A DNA stretch of 64,000 nucleotides from Galeruca laticollis (Eukaryota > Arthropoda > Insecta > Coleoptera > Chrysomelidae). The DNA lies in contig OY998175.1 in NCBI GenBank assembly GCA_963921935.1, forward strand, positions 306,799,484-306,863,483, in the 5' to 3' direction. How positions within the stretch are numbered: the stretch's first letter is position 1; every line of letters starts with the position of its first letter. The translations under genes were made by a program, and so were the position numbers. Positions 23,391 through 34,889 of the stretch are shown piece by piece. The notes beneath the pieces are model-generated. The model saw only the letters and a list, made by a program, of their open reading frames with translations, was not told the origin of the DNA and made no database searches.

Positions 23391-24582
23391 TCATGAACAC
23401 CCCCTTAGTAAAAAATGTATGTACTGGCACCGATATGTGGACGACATTTTAGCTAGCTTCATCGGTACAAATAGACAATTAGAGAGCTTCATTACTCACA
23501 TAAACTCGATTCACAATAATATCAAATTTACCGTAGAACTTGAACAAAATAAGTCTATAAACTTTCTAGACCTTACAATTTCAAGTATAAATAATAAACA
23601 TGATTTTTCTATATTTCATAAACCATCATATACAGATATTACAATTCATAATAGTTCGGTCAACCCATTAAGTCATAAACTAGCAGCTTTCAATAGTATG
23701 ATACACAGACTCTTAACAGTCCCATTAAATATTAATAATTATACCAAAGAATTAAATATCATAAAACAAATAGCGGTTAATAATAATTACGATCCAAATT
23801 TAATTGACAATATCATAAATAAAAAGATAAAAGAACAGACTTTAGAACAAGTATTCCCTTCAGATAAAAATAATAGACAATTTAAAAGCTTAACATACTT
23901 TGGAACACTATCCTTAAAAATTAAATCATTTTTAGAAACTTTAGACATGAATATTTCCTTTAAAACTGATCACAATTTATCCAAATTCATTAAAAATAAT
24001 AAATCTAAATCTTCAAAATTAAACAAATCGGGACTTTATAAATTAAAATGTGGTAATGACAATTGTGATAAAATTTATATCGGTAGAACTTTTAGAAATT
24101 TTAAAACTAGAATTTCGGAACACAAACGTAGCTATGACAACAAAAAATTAGATTCTAACTATTCAAATCATTTATTAGAAAACCAACACATTTTCGACCC
24201 AAATTTTGAAATTCTCCATGTTGTCCGTAAATCCTTTAGTTTAAATTTGTTAGAGGCCCTAGAGATTAACAAAAATAAATATTCAGATAATCTCCTTAAC
24301 GACCAAATAGATATCAATCAGTCTCCTTTATTGAAACTCTTTACCTAGAAGATAGCTTAGGAATGTTTGTAGTGAATGAATTTCCAGGTAATTTCTTTCA
24401 ATACCATTGTTAACCTTAGTAAATGGATTTAGCATTGTATATATTAAGACATTTTTATATTTTACCTTCATTCGTTTTGACAAAGCTACTGTGTGAGTGA
24501 AACGCGTCAACAAGTTTAAATTGAACATTAGTTCAAATATATGAAGATTTAAACAAACTATATTGTTTTATTTCATCGTTCA
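23390..24582 (+). mobile_element. 5'-truncated Penelope-like copy, inverted against its neighbour
   Basis: From about 23390 the plus strand is the near-perfect reverse complement of 20936-22130. The frame 23419-24348 begins in the RT active-site region (YVDDILASF) and is open for 309 codons through the GIY-YIG domain to LLKLFT. Only scattered substitutions separate the copies (for example TYFGTLS for TYCGTPS). Its 3' terminal motif ends at 24582. Confidence 0.92.
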
Positions 24583-25192
24583 TTTATTATTATAATAATT
24601 ATTATATGTGTGGTGTAAATATTATAAACTATAGAACAGCATATTATCTGTTCTTAGTTTTCGTTTTTTAATCTTTATTGCGAGTACATTATAAAGTACG
24701 GACCCAATTTATTTGCTACAAGTAGAAAATGAAGAAGGACAAAACCAATTAAGTTTGGAGAGAAGAATTTATTAATCCTTAAAATCACCAATCTTAAATA
24801 TATTGAACTTTTCAAGAATTGGATTAATGACAAAAATTAAGAAGTTTAGTAATTAATTTAACACAGCGTTCAACACATAAATATTACACATTTACTGGTA
24901 ACACCGTAAATGACCATAAATACGTATTATTTAGGTGCCCTTTGCACTTGTTTACGTATTAAATTGCAATAATATTAATAATAATTACTCCAAAAATTAT
25001 TTTTCCAACATAAACTTGTATATATAAACCACAAAAGACCATAAACATAACATAACCGATATACACCTTTCCTTTGAAGAAAAGTAAACATGCCAACGAA
25101 GATAAATCTAATGATTGTGTGTTAAAAAGAGACAGGGATACTCAAATCATCATAGCAAGACCTAAAATGGTCTTTCTATTACTTTCTACCGA
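24583..25192. other. AT-rich spacer
   Basis: No gene recognised between the Penelope copy and the piggyBac fragment. Confidence 0.4.
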
Positions 25193-26141
25193 ATGAAGTG
25201 TTCGACCCAAGTAGTTCTTCGTTTGGTGGAACCAATAAAAAATACTTCTCGAAACATAACAGCCGATAACTGGTACTTCTCAGTTGAACTAATGAGAGAA
25301 TTGGAGAAATTAAAGTTGACATTTGTTGGGACAGTGAAAAAAAACAAAACATTTATTCCTTTGGAATTTATGCCATCTCCCAAGAGAAAAGCAGAGTCAT
25401 CCATTTTTGGGTTTACTGCTCAGGAGACAATAGTATCATACGTACCCAAAAAAATAAATCTGTTATTCTTATTTCAAGTACCCACCATGATGATAAAGTG
25501 GACGCACAAACCAAAAAACCAGATATAATACTATTTTACAATAGTACTAAATCGGGAGTGGATGCGCTTGATCAAAAATGTGCCAATTACACAACTTCAC
25601 GTAGAAGTCGAGGATGGCCAATGACCATTTTTCATGCTCTTTTGAATATTGGAGGGGTAAATAGTAGAGTAATTTATCAATTTGCCTCAGATGGTAAAGA
25701 AATATCAAGGTACAATTTTTTAAAACAACTTGGACGTAATTTATGTATACCGCATATGCAAAAAAGGTATTAAACTTCGTTGCCACGCGGTTTGAAAACT
25801 TTAATTTTTAATTTGATTGGAGATACACTTCCACCACCCCCAGCACCTCAACAAAGAGTGGGAGCCTCTAAAAGAAAAAGATGTGCAATTTGTCCCGTCA
25901 AAAAAGACAGGAAAACCAGCCCCTACTGTCAAATGTGTAATATTCCAGTGTGTATAGAATGTGCCCAAACTGTGCCTAATTTTTTTTATTAATAGCTATT
26001 GTTTTTTAGTTATGTTTCCATTTATGTGTATACTCGTATAAATAAATGTCAAAATATTATTTTTTATGAGTAAAAAAACTGGGTCTCTGTGACCCACTCA
26101 TAGTGTTTGCGAAATAATTTTAGGGTGGTAGTAGTTAAGGG
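25193..26141 (+). pseudogene. piggyBac-like transposase, C-terminal half
   Basis: Frames read VVLRLVEPIKNTSRNITADN, WYFSVELM, TFVGTVKKNKTFIPLEF, then after shifts ILFYNSTKSGVDALDQKCA, RRSRGWPMTIFHALLNIGG and a C-terminal KRKRCAICPVKKDRK with CQMCNIPVCIECA. The ADNWYFS and GVDALDQ blocks hold two catalytic aspartates; the first half with the remaining aspartate is missing. Frameshifts near 25470-25500 and 25770 inactivate it. Sequence after the stop (CTGGGTCTCTGTGACCC, then AGTTAAGGGTTA) resembles a piggyBac end and the terminus of the intact element at 37089-39928, so the two are related families. Confidence 0.85.
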
Positions 26142-26149
26142 TTACAGAA

Positions 26150-26218
26150 TGAGGTAAAGTGGTATAGAGAATTTATAGAAGAAAAATTCCTTTCTATGAC
26201 GATACAAAATACGCGCCC
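26150..26218. repeat. Right inverted terminus partner of 20606-20740
   Basis: It ends GACGATACAAAATACGCGCCC, the complement of 20606-20626. No clear target duplication flanks the pair. Confidence 0.5.
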
Positions 26219-26775
26219 AGTACTGTTTCAAAGCATTTCATGAAAAGTACACCTGATATATTACATAAATTAAAAAGATTAATTTCTTTTTTTCATCCAA
26301 GCCTACATCAACACAAAATACAATATATATTTCCGGATCTGATAAAGTTTTATCACTACGTTGTTAAGATAATGTAATTAACCAATCGCCAAAGAATCGC
26401 CCATAAACCGTTATATAATATATAACATGAAACAATGGTCTAAAAAGTAGGTATTATATTTATCTGTTGATAAGGATACCCACATGTTAAACCATTAAAG
26501 TTTATTGATGCTTGCACATACCACATAATGGTGTCACCAATACGATAATACCTTTTTTTTAAAAAAAATATGCATATAATATACAGTATAACAGTAAAAT
26601 AATTGACGTGTATATTGTTATAAAAAAATATAGAATTCTCGAGGTTATGTTTTTGTTTTTTAAGTAAAAAAGTTTAGTTCAGTTTGGTATTAATTTTTTT
26701 AAATATTCATTTATTTAGTTTCTATAGTCTATATAGAAAGGACAAGGAGTAATAAATCATTCATTTAAGTAGATT
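26219..26775. other. AT-rich spacer
   Basis: No gene or element terminus recognised. Confidence 0.4.
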
Positions 26776-27575
26776 TCATAGACGTACCAAAATATATTTT
26801 AAGAGGGTATACCGTAAGGTACATTTTGTATTGAACGAATGAGTTGCAGCTATGCTAAAGAATATACGATTTAGGTCAGAGGTAACGGGATGTACTAATT
26901 TTAATAAAAAAAAAGTGATAGAGGTACAGGTCATTCGGAAGCAAAAAATGTAGTTCATTATAAAAAAATTCTACAACTTCCTCAGGACTAAGATACGTAA
27001 TACCGAAATGTACGTTTAAGCATTCGCCAATTACAGAACCTTTCTGTCTGTACTCTTGTACCAAATGAAACTCCTGAATCTTACGAAACCAAGCTTGACA
27101 GAGATGAAATTTACAACCAAAAAGAATTTGATCTCTGCCAAAACATTCATATATAGCGTTATGAATGCTTAGTTCAAAATCTACTACTACTTCTTTAGGT
27201 TGAAAATTTAAGCCTACTTCTTTACATTTTTGTCTTGAAATTAAAAACAAATTTGAATGTGTTTGACTTGATTTCTCCGGCAGCAAACAAAAAACAAGAG
27301 GTACGTAATAGCCGTTTTTAAAACCATGAATGGTAAACATTTGGTAAAAAAAAGTTGAATAGTATTTAAAAGTCCCATCCATCAAAATACAATCCGAATT
27401 ACATAAAAAATTAAGGTTGGAAAAACAGGAGAACACAATAATTTTAAATACCTGGTCTGCTGTTAATAGAAATTCCTCTTCTCGGTTCGTTCGTAATTGT
27501 AATTCACGAACACTATTAAATACTTCTTCCCGATTTTTAGGCAATAGTGTAAGTGCATCAACATTCTTCCCCTAA
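26776..27575 (-). pseudogene. MULE (Mutator-like) transposase fragment
   Basis: The main frame (27544-26876) reads LPKNREEVFNSVRELQLRTN, CNSDCILMDGTFKYYSTFFY, QMFTIHGFKNGYYVPLVFCL, the second acidic block EVVVDFELSIHNAIYEC, and GCKFHLCQAWFRKIQEF. DGTF and VDFE carry the first two catalytic aspartates of the MULE transposase domain, and the GCKFHL-x-QAW segment is family-typical. A frameshift near 26900-26950 moves the C-terminus to another frame (IAATHSFNTKC). Both ends are truncated; no terminal repeats were found. Confidence 0.85.
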
Positions 27576-28157
27576 TCCCCTAAATATCGATCAAAACAAT
27601 CAAGATTTCTTCAAAATATTTAATTCAAGAAATCTTTGAAACCTTTCAGAAATATACATAATTCTATGGGCCTCCGATTTTATCTATTATAAACCCTAAT
27701 GACTCTAATAGGATTAAACTAAATGGTTGCGGCACAGTTCGAACATTTCAGAAATCCTCAAATTGATACATACAAGTCAGGTAAAATTTTACTTTGTGGC
27801 AGAGTTCGGATATGCCCGTTTATTCATAATATTTTTTATTTGTATTACTCCTATATGTAGTGTTTGGGGAATTTTTCTCAGAAATTTTTAATGGCAAGTG
27901 GCCTACTGTAATGGGCTTAATACGATTACACCTATTTACAGATTATTCGATTATTGAGAGGGATTTTCCAAACAACCCAGTTTTCTTAGAAACATTATCG
28001 GGAATATTATTTTAAAAGAAAGTAGGTACATTAAATCAGTACTTAGTATTAGTTCTTTGAGTAAAGTTGTATGAAGTTGTATGGTTGTCATAATATTGTA
28101 AACAGTTGGAATATATTTAAAACATTTCTTGAATGTTAATTGTGCAAGTACCAAACA
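27576..28157. other. Leader of the DD82E transposase gene
   Basis: Non-coding. It contains TATAAACCCTAATGA at about 27688, a possible but weak terminal repeat (partner near 29769-29784). Confidence 0.4.
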
Positions 28158-29495
28158 ATGTCGATAAGCCAAGGACCATCTAAACGACCAAAAACAGGTC
28201 CATTATCTTTAAATGAAAAAACTCTGATATTGAATTGTTATATATCATTGAAAAACAAGGATCCAAGTGCAAGTGTTGATGATATTGTGGAATTAACGGC
28301 TGCTATGTTGTGTGTTGCTAAATCAACAATTTATAGATTACTAAAAGAAAGCAAGAATGGAACTCTTCAACCCCCTAAAACTCCTTCAGGCCGAAAACCA
28401 ATTGAGATCGATGAGTCATTAAAACAAAGACTAAGGCGTAAAGTCCATGGATTTTACTTACGAAAGGAAATTTCAACACTTGACAAAATTATGACATCAG
28501 TGCAAGAAGATACGGACTATCCAAAATTCTCCAGAATGACATTATGCAAACTTTTGAAAGATGTGGGTTTCAGATATACAAAACATAATAGAAAATTTCT
28601 CTTGATAGATAAACCGGAAATAGTTTTTTGGAGAAGAGACTATTTAAGAAGCATTCGACATGCCAGAGAACAAAATTTGAAAATCTTCTACTTAGACGAA
28701 ACATGGATAAATGCTGGATATACAGTTTCCAAATCTTGGCAAGATGAAAACATTAAAAGCGGAAGGCAGGCATTCGTGGAAGGTTTGTCGTTAGGTTTGC
28801 AGCCACCATCTGGAAAAGGAAAAAGACTTATCATTGTCCATGTTGGAAGTTCTGAAGGTTTTGTTGATGGTGGATTATTAACTTTTATTTCAAAACGCAC
28901 GGGGGACTATCACGAAGATATGAATGGGGATGTCTTCGAGGAATGGTTTGTTCAAATGTTGGATCTGATTCCAAAAGGGGCTGTTATTGTTATGGACAAC
29001 GCAAGTTACCATTCACGGTTACGAGAAGCATTGCCCACAAGTCGTTGGCGTAAAGCAGAGCTTTTGGAGTGGCTTATTTCGAAAAATATTAAGTTTCCAA
29101 AAGATCCACTAAGGAAAGAACTTTACAGAATTGCAAAAATGAACAAGAATAAATACAAAACCTACATTGTAGAAGAAATGGCTTCTTCTCGTGGTATATC
29201 AGTTCTTCGACTTCCCCCTTATCATTGTGAACTTAATCCCATAGAATTAATATGGGCTCAGGTAAAGGGGGAATTTGGAAAAAAAAATACTACTTTTAAA
29301 ATAAACGATGTTGTGAAATTGTTTGAGAGTGCTGTAAGCCATGTGAGTAAGGAAAATTAGACAAACTGTATCGAGCATGTTATCAAAGTAGAGGCAAATA
29401 TGTGGAAAATTGACAATATTTGTGATGATTTAATCGACCCTATTATTATTAATGTCAACAACGATTCTGCCTCTTCCGAGTCGGATATAGAATAA
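28158..29495 (+). pseudogene. Tc1/mariner-superfamily transposase of the DD82E type, one stop
   Basis: The ATG at 28158 (MSISQGPSKRPKTG) is preferred to an upstream one at 28140 because the family motif starts there. Residues 15-75 form a helix-turn-helix (LSLNEKTLILNCY, VAKSTIYRLLKE). The catalytic residues are in IFYLDETWINAGYT, GAVIVMDNASYHSRL and PYHCELNPIELIWAQVKGE. I count 82 residues between the second Asp and the Glu, the spacing of the DD82E (Sailor) group of insect IS630-Tc1-mariner elements. A single TAG at 29358-29360 interrupts a frame that otherwise runs to TAA at 29493-29495 with a Ser/Glu-rich tail. It is nearly intact and recently active in origin. Confidence 0.88.
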
Positions 29496-29989
29496 AATGT
29501 AAGTAATAAATGTATTCCAATAATTATTTCTTTTCATTTTTTATTATATTATAATTTAAAACGTATTTTTTTCCCAAAATACACACCACTGCATTGCGTT
29601 ATTGCTTATCTGCTAATCCTTTAACAATGAATAAACCCTAAACTTTGCTACAACTGAAACAAATACGGGGTCGATCTACCTGGTTTTTAGATTTACGGAA
29701 GAAATGTAATTTAAAGTAAGAGATTTATCAAAAATTTCATGGTGCTCCCTGTAAAGGTTTTGCATACTTAATTAGGGTTTATTACTCCTCGTACTTTTTG
29801 TACATACTATAGCTACTTACAACTTCTATTTCCCAAATGAACGTCCTGGATATTTATTTTCTAACTAATGGTACTTATATTAAATACTAGATCTAGAGTT
29901 TGTTTTCTGTTGGTTGAGATTGAAATCATTGGTGAAATGTGATCAAAGCAATGCACAGATTCATTGTTGCACCAATCCAAATATATGTC
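29496..29989. other. 3' flank of the DD82E gene
   Basis: Non-coding. TTAATTAGGGTTTATTA at 29769-29785 could pair with 27687-27702 as an element end; only about 9-15 bp match. Confidence 0.4.
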
Positions 29990-31710
29990 ACTATTGAAGT
30001 CCTAAATTAAGAAAAACAAGACAAAAACAAGTAAAAAATGTCGTAACTTTAACTCTGGTATTTCAACTGACGGCTGTAGTGTCATGACCTCTGATGTTAA
30101 AGGTGCAGTGAGAGAGATTCAAAAGGAGGCTAAACACGCTGTTTATTCGCCTTGCCATAACCATGCTCTGAACTTAGCCATATTCAAAGCATCGTCAGTC
30201 CAGGCAGTCAGAAACGCTGTTGAAAGCATAAGAGAGATCATATCTTTCTTCAAAGCCTCATCAAAACGCCATAAAATTCTGCGACAAGTTCTTGGACACT
30301 CCCTTACTTCATTGTGCGAAACTAGGTGGATTGAACGGCACGAGAGTGTTATAGAGTTTAAAACCTGTTTCTCACAAATCTCTGACGCATTAGAGCATAT
30401 TTCCAATTGGAAAGATGCCCGTAGCTCATCAAAAGCCAAGACCTTGCTTAACGCACTTTGTGACAGTGAGTTTGTCGTTTGTGTGACGTATTGTCAGTAA
30501 CAATGCCCTTAAGTCGTCTCTGCCAGAAAGAAGCCATTGACATAACAAGTGCAAAAGACATTCTCTTAAGTATGCGGTGGTTACTTAGTAAGGGTCTCTC
30601 GTATACTCGACGTTTACCATAAAGGCATATTATACTTGAGGAAACCTCTTACCTAGCAACCTGTATGCGGGAATAAAATAAACAACATCACTTCTGTAAA
30701 TATCACTGGGATGACGTTTAATACATTAAAAATACACAAATATAAAACCAATCGTCTTATTCAAAGTATTAATAACAACTCTCCTATCCTGGTTCGTTAA
30801 CTCTTAATTTATAGGAAATATAGATATGATTTTCTACATGCCTGACCTCCGTCTATAAGTTGTACATGCTTGTATATAAACACGAACGTGCTTCCATCAA
30901 TAACTGACATTGACCGTGGCCGACCAATGCTCCCTAAATACTATAATTAATATTAACCTAAATTTAAATATTATTTCTAAGTTAATGTCCTTTTGTCTTT
31001 AATGTCTTTTTAGGGATCACTACAAGTACACTGGCAGTTTTAGAAACAAAACGAACCAATTGTGAGGAGGGATTTAACAATATTTTTGAAGCAGCCGAAG
31101 AGGACTGGCCCTAGTCAACATACACCGAGACATTCCTGTCAATGTTCCTGACGTCATTACACGATTCGCAAAGAGTGGCAGTCACATATTAGATTTTGTT
31201 GTGTAAATAAAAAATTTAATTACCTCTAGTTGTACATTAATTGTAATACACGTTTTATAAGCAACTTGATACGTTTCTTGTTTTCTTTTCCTTCATCTTC
31301 AAAAATCTAAATCTGAGTATATATTTTTAAGTCACTACGTAGTCTCACATGTATGTTACATGCTGGCACGTAGCAAAAGACAGGTATTCTAATTTTACCA
31401 TTCCATGTTTTATATAAAACCGATAAATCTTTCTTGGTATTAAAATTCACTGTGAAAACTAGAAAAACTGTATATTTTTTGTGAATTTGCTATTTTTATT
31501 TCTAGTAAAGTTAAGCATTTCATTGTTTAGGATAGTTTTATTACTTGTAGTGTGTAGATTTGTGTTAAAAATATAGCTACATAGTTCCATAATTTTTAAA
31601 GGTAGTTTGTTCTAAAAGGAGCTCTAAAACGTTATTTTGATCCTGGTTGGGGGGTGTCCCCCAAACACCCCGTGCGCCCCCCCCACGTCAAAGTCCTGTA
31701 TCCGCGCCTG
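29990..31710 (+). pseudogene. hAT transposase relic (ZMYM1/THAP12-like) with right terminus
   Basis: The frame near 30037-30500 reads NFNSGISTDGCSVMTSDVKG, CHNHALNLAIFKASSVQAVR, ISFFKASSKRHKIL, SLCETRWIERHESVIEF. This is the RNase H-like core of hAT transposases of the DUF4371/ZMYM1 type, with the TDG-x-SVM block holding a catalytic Asp and the C-H-x-H and TRW-x-x-RH motifs. Further coding scraps follow (ITSAKDILLSMRWLLSKG near 30538; VLETKRTNCEEGFNNIFEAA near 31033). The segment ends at 31710 with CCTGTATCCGCGCCTG, the complement of a CAGGCGCGGATACAGG terminus typical of hAT elements. The left terminus was not found. Confidence 0.75.
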
Positions 31711-33228
31711 GTCGTAGGTGATGTTTTTGTTGACTTACAATATAGAAATTTCATGTTATAACCACGTGTGTGACGAATTCGAAACGTGGTGGCTACCTGT
31801 TGGTTTTAAATTCCTCAGACAACAATCTATGCTACGAAAAAGGTCGTCTTTTTGTTAGAGGGTGGAAGTGTTACGAAGGACTGCAAGATCCTATAACTGT
31901 TATGTCAGCAGAGGTTACGAATTTTCAAATGTTTACTTTTGAAGATATTGAAAATCAAATTTATCGAAAACTGATTCTATTAGTGTTTTAAATATTTTAA
32001 ACGAGAATCGCGATTGTTTTGCTACAGAACTTACAGAGGCTGGCAAAACTAATGTTACGAAAATGAGAATTGACCTAACACATGATTTGCCTATTATTTA
32101 TCGACCGTACATAATGGCATTTAGTGAACGGGAAGTAACTAGAAAGATTGTCCAAGAACTAAAAGATAATGAAATAATTCGTGATTCGACTTTCCCGTAC
32201 TCAAGTCCGATTCTGCTTGCTAAAAAGAAAAATGGAGAGCAGCGCATGTGCATTGATTATATGACCTTAAATCGAATAACACTGAAAGGCAGTAAATACT
32301 TTACTACCTTAGATATGGCTTTAGGATATCACCACATTCCAATGGGCGAAGAATCAATACCTAAGACGGTTTTTGTGACGCCAGATGGATACTATGAGTT
32401 TTTGAGAATGCCTTTTGGTCTTGTTAATGCACATGCAGTGTTTCAAAGGTGTCGTCTCATTTCAGGACCTCTCATTTGAGGACCTATGCAAAATTTACCT
32501 GTTTTTGTCTCATTTACGGACCTAGCCTACGATACAAGTTTAAACAGAATCACTTGCGGACCTTTCAATAATCGATTAAAATGCCAAATCAAATATTTGA
32601 TTAAACTATATTTTTATTGAATTAATTTAACACAAACTCAAGAAAATAAATGAAATTATAAACACATTTATATATGATGATATTTTTATATTGTGTATTT
32701 GAAGAATGGGGAGGAAATATAATCATTGCAATCACCCTTACCCGTAAAAGATATCCAATACTTTGTTACGCGTATATCAGATTATTCAAGAGGGGGAAGC
32801 TGAATCCAATGATTATATTCCCTTCCCCTTCTTGAATAACTTAATGTGTAAAAGTCTTTCGATTTTTCGGTTGTTTTTTTCTCTCTAAATTTCTAACATA
32901 TTATGTTCACTAACAAGAGACAAAAGTTCCTCATAACAATTTTGAAAAACATCTACCTAAATGTAAATTTAGAGAGGTTCTCGCCTAGAGGTCCTAAAAT
33001 GGTACTTCATGTTATGGAAAATTTTACGGCATTGACGACGGTCCTCAAATGATACAAACGGGGCCGAGGTCCTCAAGTGAGAGGTCCGCAAGTGAAACCG
33101 TCCCGTTTCAAAGGACCATAAATCAAGTTTTTGGACCACTACGTTTTGAAATAGCAATGGCCTATTTAGATGATGTATTAATACCAGCTCCTTGTACCAA
33201 AGAGACTTTGGAGATATTAAAATGCATT
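31711..33228 (+). mobile_element. Ty3/gypsy retrotransposon fragment, split by a MITE
   Basis: Plus-strand pol pieces include an RT linker near 32000-32100, IYRPYIMAFSEREVTRKI, EIIRDSTFPYSSPILLAKKK, RMCIDYMTLNRITLKGSKYF, TTLDMALGYHHIPMGEES and YYEFLRMPFGLVNAHAVFQR (32063-32446). The frame resumes at 33105 with FQRTINQVFGPLRFEIAMAY and the catalytic YLDD. The missing junction is exactly where a 657-bp element with direct repeats is inserted. The fragment ends near 33228, where it meets a second gypsy in opposite orientation. No LTRs of its own were identified. Confidence 0.88.
32448..33104. mobile_element. Non-autonomous DNA transposon with iterated subterminal motifs
   Basis: It interrupts the RT frame between two copies of GTTTCAAA (32440-32447 and 33105-33112; GG also matches, allowing a 10-bp reading). 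The ends GGTGTCGTCTCATTTCAGGA and the complement GGGACGGTTTCACTTGCGGA are imperfect inverted repeats. Both ends carry several copies of a CTCATTTGAGGACC-like word: 3 at the left (32454-32527) and about 4 inverted at the right (32988-33099). It has no coding capacity. An 8-10 bp duplication fits hAT, Merlin or Mutator mechanisms; superfamily unassigned. Confidence 0.85.
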
Positions 33229-34889
33229 TGATGTTTGTCGGTTGGTTGCGGCCATTGCTGAATGGAAGCAATTTTCTCTGGATCCACCGCCTCTCTTTCA
33301 TTGCTCACTATATGACCTAGATAGTTGACTCGGTTTTGGAACAGCTGACTTTTCTTCGGGTTTAACATAAGCTGGGCAGCTTGGAGTCGTTTGAATACGT
33401 CTTCCAAATTCTTCAGATGTTCGTCAAATGTCTTCCCCAGTACTACGATGTCGTCCAAATAGACCAGGCATGTCTTCCAAGACAACCCTCTCAAGACATT
33501 TTCCATGAGTCTTTCAAATGTCGCAGGCGCATTACAGAGCCCGAATGGCATGACGTTGAATTGCCATAATCCAGATCCGGTGGTAAAAGCAGTCTTCTCT
33601 TTGTCTTCTGGGTCAATTTCCACTTGCCAATAACCAGACTTCAGGTCCAAGGTGGAAAACAGTTTGCTGCCGGCCAAAGTGTCTAGCGTATCGTCAATTC
33701 GGGGCAGAGGATAGCCGTCTTTCTTTGTCACGTTGTTAAGCTGGCGATAATCCACGCAGAATCTCGTAGTTCCATCCTTTTTCTTGACGAGCACTACTGG
33801 AGACACCCATGGACTAGTAGATGGTTCTATTACTTTTTCTTCTGCCATCTCTCGAATTATTCTTTCAGCTTCCTCTCTCTTCGCTCGTGAAAGTCTTCGA
33901 GCTGATTGTCTAATTGGCTTAGCATTACTAGTATCGATTTTGTGTTTGACGGCTGATGTTCTGCCAGTCTTTCCTCCTTTTTGGTACGAATTAGTCTCGA
34001 TACTGCAAGAGAAATTCTCTCATTCTTTTTTTTTCAGCTCGATTCAAAGATTGACCAGCTACTGATAACATTTGTTCGAATCTGGCATTGGAATTGTCAG
34101 TGGTCGTTGTTTGACGAACTATAGACGTCACTGGTACGCAGGATCCAATCTTAGTTTCCTTCTTGATGGGTAATCATTCACTTTTATCACACGTACTGGG
34201 ATCTCTTTCGCCGATGTAACCAATCCTTTTCCAATTAGTACTCCTTTGCCAACTTCTTCGTCGTGGTTCCTTGGCTCCATCATAACCGGTGTACCTTCCT
34301 CCATGATTCCCTGTAGCCGTGCTACTATCATGGTTTCGCTTCGTGCAGGTAGAACGGTATCTTCCTGTACAGCTGCCAACACCGCGCTGCCTTCATATGG
34401 ATGCAGGAATACCTCTTCGGAACCCACTTTAATGGTTCTGTTTCTGAAGTCTAATTGGAAACCATGTACATTCATTACGTCCATTCCCAGAATCACGTCT
34501 TCTTCAATGTCAGCTACGATTACCGTATGCGTGAACTTTTCAGCGCCAATTCCCAATTGGATTTGTGTCTCACTGTAAACGTTGGCACTCTCACCTGTGG
34601 CGGTCCGCAGTCGCAGTCTCGTTGGTAGAAGCTTCTTCTTGGAGTTTATTAGTTCTGGTCGTATAATGGTTCTAGTTGCTCCAGTGTCAACCAGCAGAGC
34701 ATATTTCTTGCCATTTACTTCGCCATCCACATATACACTGTCGTTGCAACATCTGAGAGAAGCTATCAGTATGAGAGGGTCTTTGGAACGATCATGGGTC
34801 GGTGCTGCCCCCTCGTAGCCGACCCGTTCTAGTTTTCCTGTGACTGGGGTTTGCAGGAGTCTTGGGGCGCTTACATGAACTACGTACAT
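33229..34889 (-). pseudogene. gypsy pol: protease and reverse transcriptase
   Basis: 34889-34128 encodes an aspartic protease (YALLVDTGATRTIIRPEL, VILGMDVM). After one or more shifts near 33850-34130, 33848-33229 encodes RT: VVLVKKKDGTTRFCVDYRQL, LDLKSGYWQVEIDPEDKEKT, FNVMPFGLCNAPATFERLME and the catalytic YLDDIVV, ending near SIQQWPQPTD. The reading frame is then replaced by the neighbouring gypsy. RNase H and integrase are missing. Confidence 0.88.

Noticed and set aside
23389..24582. Hammerhead ribozyme in the Penelope termini
   Set aside because: A GTGAAACGCGTC-like stretch is present but I could not find a convincing CTGATGA core with three stems.
27687..29785. Firm terminal repeats for the DD82E element
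   Set aside because: Only about 9-15 bp match around AACCCTAAT and the adjoining bases diverge, so ends were not called.
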